In this document: one piece after another, positions 48,865 through 57,600 of the stretch
Layout: each line of letters begins with the position of its first letter
Position numbering within the stretch: position 1 is the stretch's first letter
Source: Castellaniella denitrificans
GTDB lineage: Bacteria > Pseudomonadota > Gammaproteobacteria > Burkholderiales > Burkholderiaceae_B
NCBI RefSeq assembly: GCF_027214045.1
Contig: NZ_JAPWHE010000012.1
Span: forward strand, 1-64,000
Length of the DNA: 64,000 nucleotides
Direction of reading: 5' to 3'
The notes under the pieces: model-generated
The model's input: the letters and a program-made list of their open reading frames with translations, nothing else
Database searches by the model: none
Told to the model about the DNA's origin: nothing
Made by a program: the position numbers and the translations under genes

Positions 48865-50118
48865 ATGACGACACCGCAAACGCCAGCCCCGTCTCTCATC
48901 GAGCGCCGCCGCCGCGTGCTGGACGTTTTGCGTTTCACGCTCGACTTCGCCGGCCACCGCAAACTGACCCGGGTGGCCTCCAGCCTGACCTTCACCACGG
49001 TGCTGGCGATCGTGCCGACGCTGGCTGTCGTGCTGGCGCTGTTCACCGCCTTTCCGCTGTTCGCCGAATTCCACAAGGCGCTGGAAATCTTTCTCAGCGA
49101 AAGCCTGCTGCCGCCCTCGGTCTCGGACACCATCATGCGCTACCTGAACCAGTTCGCGGCCCAGGCATCCGGGCTGACGGCGGTGGGCGGCGCTTTCCTG
49201 GTCGTGACCTCGATCCTGCTGATCATGACGATCGACGAGGCCTTCAACGAAATCTGGAACGTCGCCCGCCAGCGCCCCATGCGCCAGCGGCTGCTGGTGT
49301 ACTGGGCGATCATTTCCCTGGGGCCGATCCTGATGGGCGCCAGCCTGTGGGCCAGTTCGGTGCTGGCGCGGGAATCCCTGGGCTACATCGGCGACCTGCC
49401 CGAAGGCGTCGGCCTGCTGCTCAACCTGGTGCCCCTGCTGATGTCGGTCATGGGCTTCACCGCCCTGTTCGTGTTCGTGCCCAACTGCCGCGTGCTATGG
49501 CGCGACGCCGCGCTGGGCGGACTGGGCACGACGGCGGTGCTGGCTATCATGAAGGCCGGCTTCACCGCCTACCTGACACGCTTTCCCTCCTATACCGTCA
49601 TTTACGGGGCCTTCGCCACCCTGCCGATCTTCCTGCTGTGGATCTACCTGTCCTGGCTGGTCGTGCTGATGGGCGCCACGGCGGCCTCGCTGCTGCCGGC
49701 ATTGCGGTTGCATCGCTGGGCGCTGCGGCGCCAGGTCGGCGCCCAGGCCGTCGACGCGATCAGAATCCTGCACATCCTGTGGCAGGCGCGGGACGCCCAG
49801 CCTCCGGGGCGCAGCCTGGATGACCTGGAAAAACACCTGCGGGTCCACCCAGACGCCCTGCGCGACATGCTCGGCGCCCTGCGCGAGCTGGGCTACGCCG
49901 TCCCGGTCGCCGACGGAGATCAATGGGTGCTGGCCTGCGATCCGGTCCGGACCGACATCGGCCCGCTGGTGGACCGGCTGCTGATCGACCGCGCCCAGAC
50001 GGGGCTGCGACCAGGCATCCAGGAAGCCCTGGCGCGCGCCCTGCTGGACGACCCTCCCGTACTGGATGCGCTTTTCAGCGCGGACGCTACCGAAAAACGA
50101 AGCGATGATGCACAATGA
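48865..50118 (+). CDS. YihY/BrkB-family inner membrane protein
   Basis: A 417-residue protein with six membrane helices in the first 280 residues, including SSLTFTTVLAIVPTLAVVLAL and FPSYTVIYGAFATLPIFLLWIYLSWLVVLMGA, the hallmark of the YihY/BrkB family. The last 130 residues form a soluble winged-helix-like region. BrkB of Bordetella was linked to serum resistance; the molecular role of the family is unsettled. Confidence 0.92.
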   Translation: MTTPQTPAPSLIERRRRVLDVLRFTLDFAGHRKLTRVASSLTFTTVLAIVPTLAVVLALFTAFPLFAEFHKALEIFLSESLLPPSVSDTIMRYLNQFAAQASGLTAVGGAFLVVTSILLIMTIDEAFNEIWNVARQRPMRQRLLVYWAIISLGPILMGASLWASSVLARESLGYIGDLPEGVGLLLNLVPLLMSVMGFTALFVFVPNCRVLWRDAALGGLGTTAVLAIMKAGFTAYLTRFPSYTVIYGAFATLPIFLLWIYLSWLVVLMGATAASLLPALRLHRWALRRQVGAQAVDAIRILHILWQARDAQPPGRSLDDLEKHLRVHPDALRDMLGALRELGYAVPVADGDQWVLACDPVRTDIGPLVDRLLIDRAQTGLRPGIQEALARALLDDPPVLDALFSADATEKRSDDAQ

Positions 50119-50157
50119 TGAACAAACAGCCGAAGCACGGCATCACTGGGAATCGAC

Positions 50158-50625
50158 ATGTTGAAAGTCAATGAAATCCTGCGCGTGAAGGGGCACACGC
50201 TATACACGGGGACACCCGACATGCCCGTGCGCGAAGCCATCGCCACCATGAGCCAGCTCGACATCGGCTCGCTGGTCATCATGGACCACGGCCAACTCGT
50301 CGGCATGCTGACGTTCCGCGAAATCATCAACCACCTGAACGCCCACGACGGCCAGGCGGGCGACTTCACGGTCCGCAGCATCATGGACGACGCGCCCGTC
50401 AGCGTCACGCCCAACACCGACGCCGACGAGGTCCAGCGCCTCATGCTCGACAAACACGCCCGCTACATCCCGGTGATGGACGGCCCCACGCTGATGGGCG
50501 TGATCTCGTTCTATGACATGGCGCGCGCCATCGTCGAAGCCCAGCAGTTCGAGAACGACATGCTCAAGGCCTACATACGCGACTGGCCCTCAGACACGAC
50601 GGACACCCCGGCCCGCAAGGCCTGA
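50158..50625 (+). CDS. CBS-domain pair protein
   Basis: A 155-residue cytosolic protein consisting of two CBS domains (PDMPVREAIATMSQLDIGSLVIM and SIMDDAPVSVTPNTDADEVQRLMLDKHARYIPVM). CBS pairs bind adenine nucleotides and sense energy state. It has no attached effector domain. It follows the brkB-like gene by 39 bases and may share its transcript. Confidence 0.9.
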   Translation: MLKVNEILRVKGHTLYTGTPDMPVREAIATMSQLDIGSLVIMDHGQLVGMLTFREIINHLNAHDGQAGDFTVRSIMDDAPVSVTPNTDADEVQRLMLDKHARYIPVMDGPTLMGVISFYDMARAIVEAQQFENDMLKAYIRDWPSDTTDTPARKA

Positions 50626-50678
50626 TCCAGGCCACCGGCCGTATGCCGCCACGCATCCAGGCCGCGGCAGGCCGTTGA

Positions 50679-51704
50679 TCAGGCCAATGCCTCCCAGGCC
50701 CGGCGCAGGATACCAGGGCCTTCCGCCCGCAGCATTGCGGGATTCGACAGCATGCGCCGCCATTGCCGCGCGCCGGGCCGGCCCGTATGCCACCCCAGAA
50801 TGCCGCGCACCAGAATGTGCAGCGGCACGCCACGTGCATGCTGCGCGGTCACATAGTCGATCCAGGCATCCAGGACGGCCTCGGGCGCGGGCAGCGCCCG
50901 ATCGGGCGCCATGCGACGGCTCAGTTCGGACAGGATGTCCGGATGATGCCAGGCCGCCCGCCCCAGCATCACACCATCCAGGCGTGTCATCCAGTCCAGA
51001 CAGGTCTCGACGTCGGCCAGCCCGCCGTTCAGCACGAACGCCGCCTCCGGAAAATCCTGTTGCAGACGTTCGGCGTCCGCATAGCGCAAGGGCGGCTTTT
51101 CCCGGTTGTCCTTGGGCGACAGGCCTTTCAGGACCGCGTTGCGCGCATGGACGATGAACACCCGGCAGCCGGCCTCAAACAAGGTGCCGACGAAATCGCG
51201 CACGAAACCATAGGACTCGTCGTAGTCCAGGCCCAGACGATGCTTGACCGTGACCGGCACGGAAACCGCGTCCCGCATGGCGCGGACGCAATCGGCGACC
51301 AGAGCCGGTTCGGCCATCAGACAGGCGCCGAAGGCGCCGCGTTGGACCCGTTCGGACGGACAGCCGCAGTTCAGGTTGATCTCGTCATAGCCCCAGCGCT
51401 CGCCCAGCCGGGCGCATTGCGCGAGGGCGTCCGGTTCGCTGCCGCCCAACTGCAGGGCCACGGGATGTTCGGCCGGATCGAAGTCCAGGTGCCGTCCCAC
51501 GTCGCCGTGCAGCAGAGCGCCCGTGGTGATCATCTCGGTGTACAGGCGGGCGCGGGGCGCGAGCAGTCGATGGAAATAGCGGCAATGCCGGTCCGTGACG
51601 TCGATCATGGGCGCCACGCACAGGCGCCAGGGTCCCGTTTCCGGGTCAACGGACGGGACGGCGGGATCGGCATCGCCGCCGATGCCGGGCAAAGATTGGG
51701 ACAT
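50679..51704 (-). CDS. dusA: tRNA-dihydrouridine(20/20a) synthase
   Basis: A 341-residue FMN-dependent enzyme that reduces uridines 20/20a in tRNA. It has the N-terminal CVAPMIDVTDRHCRYFHR, substrate Cys in NLNCGCPSERVQRGAFGA, VTVKHRLGLD and HARNAVLKGLSPKDNR. It is about the usual length of DusA with a short N-terminal extension. It converges on the CBS gene. Confidence 0.95.
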   Translation of the reverse strand: MSQSLPGIGGDADPAVPSVDPETGPWRLCVAPMIDVTDRHCRYFHRLLAPRARLYTEMITTGALLHGDVGRHLDFDPAEHPVALQLGGSEPDALAQCARLGERWGYDEINLNCGCPSERVQRGAFGACLMAEPALVADCVRAMRDAVSVPVTVKHRLGLDYDESYGFVRDFVGTLFEAGCRVFIVHARNAVLKGLSPKDNREKPPLRYADAERLQQDFPEAAFVLNGGLADVETCLDWMTRLDGVMLGRAAWHHPDILSELSRRMAPDRALPAPEAVLDAWIDYVTAQHARGVPLHILVRGILGWHTGRPGARQWRRMLSNPAMLRAEGPGILRRAWEALA

Positions 51705-51801
51705 GCGGGATATTCCTGGCTAATCGGTCATTTTACCCGGGCACGAAAGGCCCGCGCGGCCGCGATGCCCAGACCCCCAGGCCGTCGGCCGGCGCAGGCC
51801 G

Positions 51802-51827
51802 GCTTTTCGTCTAAGCTTTTCGTCTAA
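51802..51827. repeat. 13-base tandem duplication upstream of thrB
   Basis: GCTTTTCGTCTAA occurs twice head to tail in the 183-base divergent gap between dusA and thrB. A TAAAAT -10-like element (51825-51830) overlaps the end of the second copy, so the duplication lies in the probable thrB promoter. Confidence 0.6.
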
Positions 51828-51887
51828 AATTCCTGCTGACCGATTCCGACCCGAACCCCGGCCTTTCGCGGCCGCATGCGTATTCCC

Positions 51888-52862
51888 ATGGCCGTATTCA
51901 CCCCCGTCACCGAAGACGACGCCCGCACCCTGCTGCGGCGCTACCAGTTGGGCGAGCTGGTCGCCCTGCGCGGCATCACCGCCGGCATCGAGAACACCAA
52001 TTACTTCCTCGATACGACGCGGGGCGCCTATGTGCTGACCCTGTTCGAAGTCCTGACCGGCGAACAGTTGCCGTTCTACATCGAACTGATGCACCACTTG
52101 GCCGGACGTGGCGTGCCGGTGCCCGAACCCCAGACCCTGCTCGACGGCACACGCCTGACCACGCTGAACGGCAAACCGGCCGCGATCGTCACGCGCCTGT
52201 CCGGCGGCTATGAGCCTGAACCCGGCCCGGCCCACTGCGCCCTGGCCGGTCAGACCCTGGCCCGGGCCCATCTGGCCGCGCGGGACTTCCCCATCCATCA
52301 GCCCAACCTGCGCGGCCTGGATTGGTGGAAGGCCACCGCGCCCGCCCTGACGCCCTTTCTGGACACCAGCCAGGGCGAACTGCTGCGCCGCACCCTGGAC
52401 GAACAGATCGCTTTCGCCACCGCAGGCGCCGCCGCGAAGCTGCCCTTCGGCCCGGCGCATTGCGACCTGTTCCGCGACAACGTGCTGTTCGACGGCACCT
52501 TCGAATCGCCCCATATGGGCGGCTTCATCGATTTCTATTTCGCCGGCTGCGACACTTGGCTGTTCGATGTGGCGGTCAGCGTCAATGACTGGTGCATCCA
52601 CCGGGCGACGGGGGCCTTCGTGCGCCGGCGCCTGGAAGCCTGGCTGCAGGCATACCACGCCGTGCGCCCCTTCACCGAGGAAGAGCGCGCCGCCTGGCCC
52701 GTGATGCTGCGCGCGGCCGCCCTGCGATTCTGGATTTCCCGCCTGTACGACTTCCACCTGCCTCGGCCGGCCCAGACGCTCAAGCCGCACGACCCGCGCC
52801 ACTTCGAACGCATCCTACGGCTGCGCACCGAGCAACCCGCGCCCGATCTGCCCCGCCCATGA
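51888..52862 (+). CDS. thrB: Homoserine kinase, type II (choline kinase-like fold)
   Basis: A 324-residue enzyme that phosphorylates homoserine in threonine synthesis. It has the kinase catalytic motif [16 protein letters not shown], the metal-binding Asp in [12 protein letters not shown] and the N-terminal [17 protein letters not shown] use the ATG at 51888, which matches the family start; another lies four codons earlier. It overlaps the next gene by 4 bases (ATGA). Confidence 0.94.
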   Translation: MAVFTPVTEDDARTLLRRYQLGELVALRGITAGIENTNYFLDTTRGAYVLTLFEVLTGEQLPFYIELMHHLAGRGVPVPEPQTLLDGTRLTTLNGKPAAIVTRLSGGYEPEPGPAHCALAGQTLARAHLAARDFPIHQPNLRGLDWWKATAPALTPFLDTSQGELLRRTLDEQIAFATAGAAAKLPFGPAHCDLFRDNVLFDGTFESPHMGGFIDFYFAGCDTWLFDVAVSVNDWCIHRATGAFVRRRLEAWLQAYHAVRPFTEEERAAWPVMLRAAALRFWISRLYDFHLPRPAQTLKPHDPRHFERILRLRTEQPAPDLPRP

Positions 52863-53644
52863 CAACACCCCTTCAAGCCGCCATTCTGCCCCCTGGCGCC
52901 GGCTGGTCCTGGATCGCCCAGGGCATCCGGCTGTTCCGCCGCCAGCCCATGGCGATGCTCTTCTGGAGCATCGCCACCAGTTTCTTCATCAACATCGGCG
53001 CACTGATCCCAGTGCTGGGCCAGACCGCGCTGGTCCTGTTGACCCCGCTGCTGACCTTCTTGACGCTGTGCGCCTGCCGCAATCTGGACGAAGGCGTGCG
53101 GATGATGCCCGGGATGTGGCTGCACCCGCTGCGCACGCCGGGCGTGACGGGCGCGCTGTTGAAACTGGGCCTGGCCTACCTGGGCTGCTCCTTTCTGGCC
53201 GCGCTGGCCGCCGTGCTGCCTTTTCTGTCCTCGATGCTCGACGTCCTGGACACCGCCGGACAGCCCGATTACACCGCCCTGGCCCAGGCCATGCAGGGTC
53301 CGCTGACGGTGTTCGGTCTGTTCTACGTGCTGCTGTCGGCTTTGTTCTGGCACACGCCCGCGCTGGTGGGCTGGCACGCCCTGCCCCTGCGCCGGGCGTT
53401 GTTCTATTCCATGGTCGCCTGCTGGCGCAACAAGTACCCCATCGTCGTCTATGTGGCGACCTGGGCGGCCGTGTTCTTCGGCCTGCGCGGCCTGCTGGAC
53501 GGGCTGGCCGGCGCCGGGATGTCCACGGCCCTGCTGGCCTGGCTGTCCCTGCCGCTGGACATCGTGGTCACGGCCTTGCTGTACTGCAGTTTCTACCCCA
53601 TCTACACAACGATCTTCCGCGCCAGCCAGGCGGCTTCGACCTGA
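52859..53644 (+). CDS. BPSS1780-family membrane protein
   Basis: A 261-residue integral membrane protein with five or six helices, beginning with [20 protein letters not shown], the hallmark of the uncharacterised BPSS1780 family of betaproteobacteria. It is translationally coupled to thrB in the usual way for Burkholderiales. Its 3' end overlaps the convergent DUF192 gene by 43 bases. Confidence 0.88.
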   Translation: MTTPLQAAILPPGAGWSWIAQGIRLFRRQPMAMLFWSIATSFFINIGALIPVLGQTALVLLTPLLTFLTLCACRNLDEGVRMMPGMWLHPLRTPGVTGALLKLGLAYLGCSFLAALAAVLPFLSSMLDVLDTAGQPDYTALAQAMQGPLTVFGLFYVLLSALFWHTPALVGWHALPLRRALFYSMVACWRNKYPIVVYVATWAAVFFGLRGLLDGLAGAGMSTALLAWLSLPLDIVVTALLYCSFYPIYTTIFRASQAAST

Positions 53645-54033
53645 TCACGCCAGTCCGTCCGGACACAGTACCCCCCGGGCAACTCCACGACGGCCCGGGC
53701 GCGACGACTCCCTACCCAACGCCATGGGCCGACCCGGGTCGCCAGACCCACGACCCGCCCCCCGGCGTCCAGAAACACCAGATCCACGGCCCGCGCCAGA
53801 CCCGTCGTGTGCACGATACGGCACTCCGGCAGCAGCAACCCCCGGGGCCGGGCGCCCCAGCCCGGCCACAGGCATAGGCCCAGGAGCCGCGCGGCGAAGG
53901 AACGCGCGCAATACAGCCGCAAAGGTTCTTGCGCATCCAGCCACACCGCCGTTTCCCGAGGACCGCGCCACGCCAGCCACCGGTAGGGTTTCGTCCTTCG
54001 GACCTCGTGGCGTCGCACGCCATGACACGCCAT
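53602..54033 (-). CDS. DUF192 family protein
   Basis: A 143-residue protein with the DUF192 pattern: RLLGLCLWP, GLLLPECRIVHTTGLARAVDLVFLD, VVGLATRVGPWRW and ARAVVELPGGYC. The usual signal peptide is not seen. Its start overlaps the TadC stop as TGATG, so it is the last gene of the Tad operon. The frame extends to 54774 but that part overlaps tadC and is not native. Confidence 0.8.
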   Translation of the reverse strand: MACHGVRRHEVRRTKPYRWLAWRGPRETAVWLDAQEPLRLYCARSFAARLLGLCLWPGWGARPRGLLLPECRIVHTTGLARAVDLVFLDAGGRVVGLATRVGPWRWVGSRRARAVVELPGGYCVRTDWRDQVEAAWLARKIVV

Positions 54034-54896
54034 CAGAACCCCGCGTCCAGCAACTTTACCGCCACAGGAAAGCCGATGATCAGGAATGTGCAGGGAAAGA
54101 TGCATGACACCATGGGAAACAGCATTCTGACAGGCGCCTCCAGTGCCAGTTTCTCGGCACGCAGAAAGCGTTCGCTGCGCTGACGCTCGGCCTGTGCCCG
54201 CAACAGAGGGCCCAGGCTCATGCCCATCACATCGGCCTGGGAGAGCGCCGAGACCAGGGCGCGCACGCCGGGCACGTCCGCATGCTCCGCCCAGTGCGAC
54301 AGCCAGCGCTTCCGATCCATGCCGGTGCGCTCCAGTGCGGCCGCGTCCCGCAGGCTCTGCCGCAACGGGCCTTCCGGCGCATGGCCGGCCACTTGATGCA
54401 GAGCCGCCGGCAGGCTGAGGCCGGCCTCCACGCACAGGGTGAGCAGATCCAGCATGAAGGGCAGCTCGCGCATCATCCGTACCCTCCGGGCGGCGGCGCG
54501 GCGGCGCAAAATCTGATCGGGCCAGACAAAACCCAGGGCCGCGCCCGCAAGCGCCGACAGCATGCCGACCCTTGGCGGCGCGGTCGCCATCAGCGCTCCC
54601 GCCCCTGCCAGCACAGCCCCACAACCGGCCGCCAGCACGCAGGCCGCCAGCCAGCGGTCCGCACGCCAATGGGCGGCCAGCCCGGCGCGCGGCCCCCAGC
54701 GTCGCAGTTCCCGGCGCATGCGCCAAGTAACGAAGGGCTCGCACCAGGGTGCCAGCGCCATCACCCAGGGCCACCAGAGCGCGGGCGGACGCGTACGGGC
54801 CGCATCATGTGCGGCGGCCCAGGGGGCGCCCAATACCCACAGACCCAGGCAGGCGGCCAGCGCCGCCAGAGACAAACCGATCCAGAGCCATGCCAT
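54033..54896 (-). CDS. tadC: Tad pilus assembly membrane protein TadC (GspF-type)
   Basis: A 287-residue inner membrane protein with helices near the N terminus (WLWIGLSLAALAACLGLWVL), middle and C terminus, and a T2SSF domain (RELPFMLDLLTLCVEAGLSL, ALSQADVMGMSLGPLLRAQA). The start is set by GGAG before MAWLWIG. It follows tadB by 74 bases. Confidence 0.87.
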   Translation of the reverse strand: MAWLWIGLSLAALAACLGLWVLGAPWAAAHDAARTRPPALWWPWVMALAPWCEPFVTWRMRRELRRWGPRAGLAAHWRADRWLAACVLAAGCGAVLAGAGALMATAPPRVGMLSALAGAALGFVWPDQILRRRAAARRVRMMRELPFMLDLLTLCVEAGLSLPAALHQVAGHAPEGPLRQSLRDAAALERTGMDRKRWLSHWAEHADVPGVRALVSALSQADVMGMSLGPLLRAQAERQRSERFLRAEKLALEAPVRMLFPMVSCIFPCTFLIIGFPVAVKLLDAGF

Positions 54897-54970
54897 GTCG
54901 TCTCCTTCGATGAGCGCACGCGCTCGCAGATCGATCCCGCCAAGCACTCGGCGTTGACGGCGCGGATCCT

Positions 54971-55816
54971 TCAGACCTCGATCGCCGCCACCCGGCGGAT
55001 CCATAGGATGCCCACACACTCCAGCGTCAGGATCGCCATCAGCACGATCCAGCCGTACCAAGTCCGCCACAGCAACGCCATGGCTTCGGGCTCCAGGTGG
55101 TTCAACACCAAGGCCAGTGCCGCCGGCAGGCCGGCCATGATGCGGCTCTGCATGCGGCCCTGGGCGGTCAGCGCCTCGACCCGGCCCAGCCAGTGCTGCC
55201 GCGCCCGCAGCGTCTGGGCGATGCTTTCCAGCGTATCGGCCAGGCCGCCGCCGGTGCGGCTGGCGATACCCAGCGCCGATACCACCAGACCACAGGACTC
55301 GGTCGGCATGCGGATGCGCAACTGCAGCAGAGCGTCCTGGAAGCCCAGCCCCAGCCGCTGCTCTCGCAGCATCAAGCCGAATTCCTGGGACAGGGGCGGT
55401 CCGGACTGGGCCACCAGATGCCGCAGGGCGGGCTGAACTCCGGCCCCTGCGCGCAAGGCGCCGGCCAAAGCCTGGAGCAGATCGGGCAACTGGGCGTCGA
55501 AACGCCGCGCCCGGCGGTGGCGCATGTGGCGCAGGATCAGCGGCGGCATGCACACCAAGCCGGCCAGCACGGGCAGCACCCCCCACCAGCGGCCGGCCAG
55601 CCAGGCCACTGTCAACATCAGGATCAAGCCCAGTGCCGCCGCGACCGGCCGTAACTGCGCCATATCGAGAAACAGGAAGGACGCGTCCAGCGTGCGCCGG
55701 GTCTCGTTGCGCAGACGGTCCTCGTAGCATGTCCACGCCCGGTCCGCCTGCACCAGCAGCCACCAGGCGACGAGCGAGGCGCTGGCCGCCAACGTCACGA
55801 AAATCAGGACCGTCAT
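54971..55816 (-). CDS. tadB: Tad pilus assembly membrane protein TadB (GspF-type)
   Basis: A 281-residue membrane protein with the TadB T2SSF domain: FDAQLPDLLQALAGALRAGAG, ELRIRMPTE-like LLQLRIRMPTESCGLVVSAL and RTGGGLADTLESIAQTLRAR. It overlaps the ATPase stop by four bases (ATGA). Confidence 0.9.
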   Translation of the reverse strand: MTVLIFVTLAASASLVAWWLLVQADRAWTCYEDRLRNETRRTLDASFLFLDMAQLRPVAAALGLILMLTVAWLAGRWWGVLPVLAGLVCMPPLILRHMRHRRARRFDAQLPDLLQALAGALRAGAGVQPALRHLVAQSGPPLSQEFGLMLREQRLGLGFQDALLQLRIRMPTESCGLVVSALGIASRTGGGLADTLESIAQTLRARQHWLGRVEALTAQGRMQSRIMAGLPAALALVLNHLEPEAMALLWRTWYGWIVLMAILTLECVGILWIRRVAAIEV

Positions 55817-57600
55817 GGAACACCCTCCGGTGAGGCTGCTTCGTCGAGTGTTGTGCGGCCGTGGACGACCGTCCGGCCGGAGAACAAGCTCGCTTCCAGG
55901 GCGGCCGCCCCCTCGAAACCGTCGGGCGGCAGACCGCAGCCGGTGAACACGGCTGGCGGCCCGGCGCGCCCCAGGAACAGATCCTGCAACTGGATACGTC
56001 CTCCTTCCTGGCCCGTCACCTGGACAATCGCGCTGACCAGGCGGCGGCCATCGGCAACGCGCACCAACTGGACGATGAAATCGATGCTGGAAGCGACGTG
56101 CTCGCGGATCGCGGCCAGCGGCAGATCCATGCCCGCCATCAAGATCATGGTTTCCAGGCGACTCAGCGCATCGCGTGGGCTGTTCGCGTGCAGCGTGGTG
56201 AGAGAGCCCTCATGCCCGGTGTTCATGGCCGCCAGCATGTCGAACGCTTCGCCGCCCCGGCACTCTCCCACCACGATGCGGTCCGGGCGCATCCGCAGGG
56301 CATTGCGCACCAGGTCGCGGATCTCGACACGGCCCCGTCCTTCCGGATTGGGTGGTCGGGCCTCCAGGCTGACCAGATGGGCATGGTCCAGGCGAAGTTC
56401 GGCGGCATCTTCGATCGTGATGACACGCTCGCCGGCCGGAATGGCGTTGGACAAAACGTTCAGCAGGCTGGTTTTCCCCGAACCCGTGCCGCCGGAAACG
56501 ATCAGGTTCTTGCGCTGGCGCACGCAATGCGTCAGGAACCGGGCCATGGCCTCGTCCAGGGCACCGACGGCCACCAGGTCGGCCATGCCCAGGCGCTTGG
56601 CCGGGAACTTGCGGATCGTCAGGCTGGGTCCCCGCAAGGCGATGGGCGCGATCACGGCATTCACCCGGGAGCCATCGCGCAGGCGGGCGTCGACCATGGG
56701 GGCGCTTTCGTCGATCCGCCGCCCCAACGGCGCCACGATCCGGTCGATGATGCCCAACACCGCCTGCTCGCCACTGAAGCTGGCGGCGGCGCGGGTCAGG
56801 CGCCCGCCCCGCTCGACGAAAATCTCGTCGTGACGATTGACCATGATCTCGGTGACGCCTGGATCGGCCAGCAGCGGTTCGAGCGGCCCCAAGCCGACCG
56901 CCTCGTCCACCAGTTCCCGGGCCAGCGCCTCGCGGTCCAGCGTCGCGGGCAAGGCTTCGTCGGCCGCGATCAAGCCGGCTAGCACCGCGGCGGCCTCGAC
57001 CCGCAAGGCGGCATCGCTCATGCCGCCGATGTCGCGGCGACGCAGTTGCAGCGCGGCGATCAGGCCCTCGTGCAGACGGCGCCGATGGGCCTGTCCGCCG
57101 GGACTGGCCTCATGAACGGCCTGGACTCCCGCTTCCCCGTCTGTCCGCGACTCATCCGCCACGCCCCCGGAGGCGGGCCGGGAAGGCGGACCGGCATGCG
57201 GGTCTTCACGGTCGATACAGGCCCGCGTTTCGCCCGCCTCAAGGCTGCCCGGCCCATCGGCGCCGGGCGACGGCGCCGCGGTTGCGGGCTCTGGCGCGGA
57301 AACCATTCCCACCGGCCGAACGCGCATCAGGCACGGACCGATGACCACCTCGTCATGGGCCTCGAGGGGACCATAGGAGGCGACCCGTTCGCCATTGACG
57401 GTGGTGCCGAACAGGGAACCCTGGTCTTCGATCCAGACCTCGTCCTGGCGCAGCAGCAGGCGCGCGTGCCGGCGCCCCACCCGCCAGGCGCGCAAAACGA
57501 GCCCGCACGCCGCGTCGCGGCCGATCATCAGGGGCAGGACGTGACGTTCGCGCAGGTGGCGCCCGTCCTCGAAACGCAGGTCGAGTTCAATCGGATTCAT
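55813..57600 (-). CDS. tadA: Tad/Flp pilus ATPase TadA/CpaF with N-terminal FHA domain
   Basis: A 595-residue fusion. Residues 1-95 are an FHA phosphothreonine-binding domain (PLMIGRDAACGLVL, VGRRHARLLL, DQGSLFGTTVNG). A Ser/Pro/Asp-rich linker of about 80 residues follows, then a CpaF-type secretion ATPase with Walker A SGGTGSGKTSLLNVLS near residue 370, RIVVGECRGGEAFDML and TGHEGSLTTLHANSP. It powers Flp pilus assembly. Its start overlaps the secretin stop (ATGA). Confidence 0.93.
   Translation of the reverse strand: MNPIELDLRFEDGRHLRERHVLPLMIGRDAACGLVLRAWRVGRRHARLLLRQDEVWIEDQGSLFGTTVNGERVASYGPLEAHDEVVIGPCLMRVRPVGMVSAPEPATAAPSPGADGPGSLEAGETRACIDREDPHAGPPSRPASGGVADESRTDGEAGVQAVHEASPGGQAHRRRLHEGLIAALQLRRRDIGGMSDAALRVEAAAVLAGLIAADEALPATLDREALARELVDEAVGLGPLEPLLADPGVTEIMVNRHDEIFVERGGRLTRAAASFSGEQAVLGIIDRIVAPLGRRIDESAPMVDARLRDGSRVNAVIAPIALRGPSLTIRKFPAKRLGMADLVAVGALDEAMARFLTHCVRQRKNLIVSGGTGSGKTSLLNVLSNAIPAGERVITIEDAAELRLDHAHLVSLEARPPNPEGRGRVEIRDLVRNALRMRPDRIVVGECRGGEAFDMLAAMNTGHEGSLTTLHANSPRDALSRLETMILMAGMDLPLAAIREHVASSIDFIVQLVRVADGRRLVSAIVQVTGQEGGRIQLQDLFLGRAGPPAVFTGCGLPPDGFEGAAALEASLFSGRTVVHGRTTLDEAASPEGVP

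Noticed and set aside
53602-54774. A 390-residue DUF192 protein
   Set aside because: The N-terminal extension overlaps tadC in another frame and is Gly/Arg/Ala-rich; the coupled start at 54033 fits.
54033-55823. A 596-residue TadC
   Set aside because: The upstream half is a shadow of tadB; a helix-bearing start with a ribosome site is at 54896.
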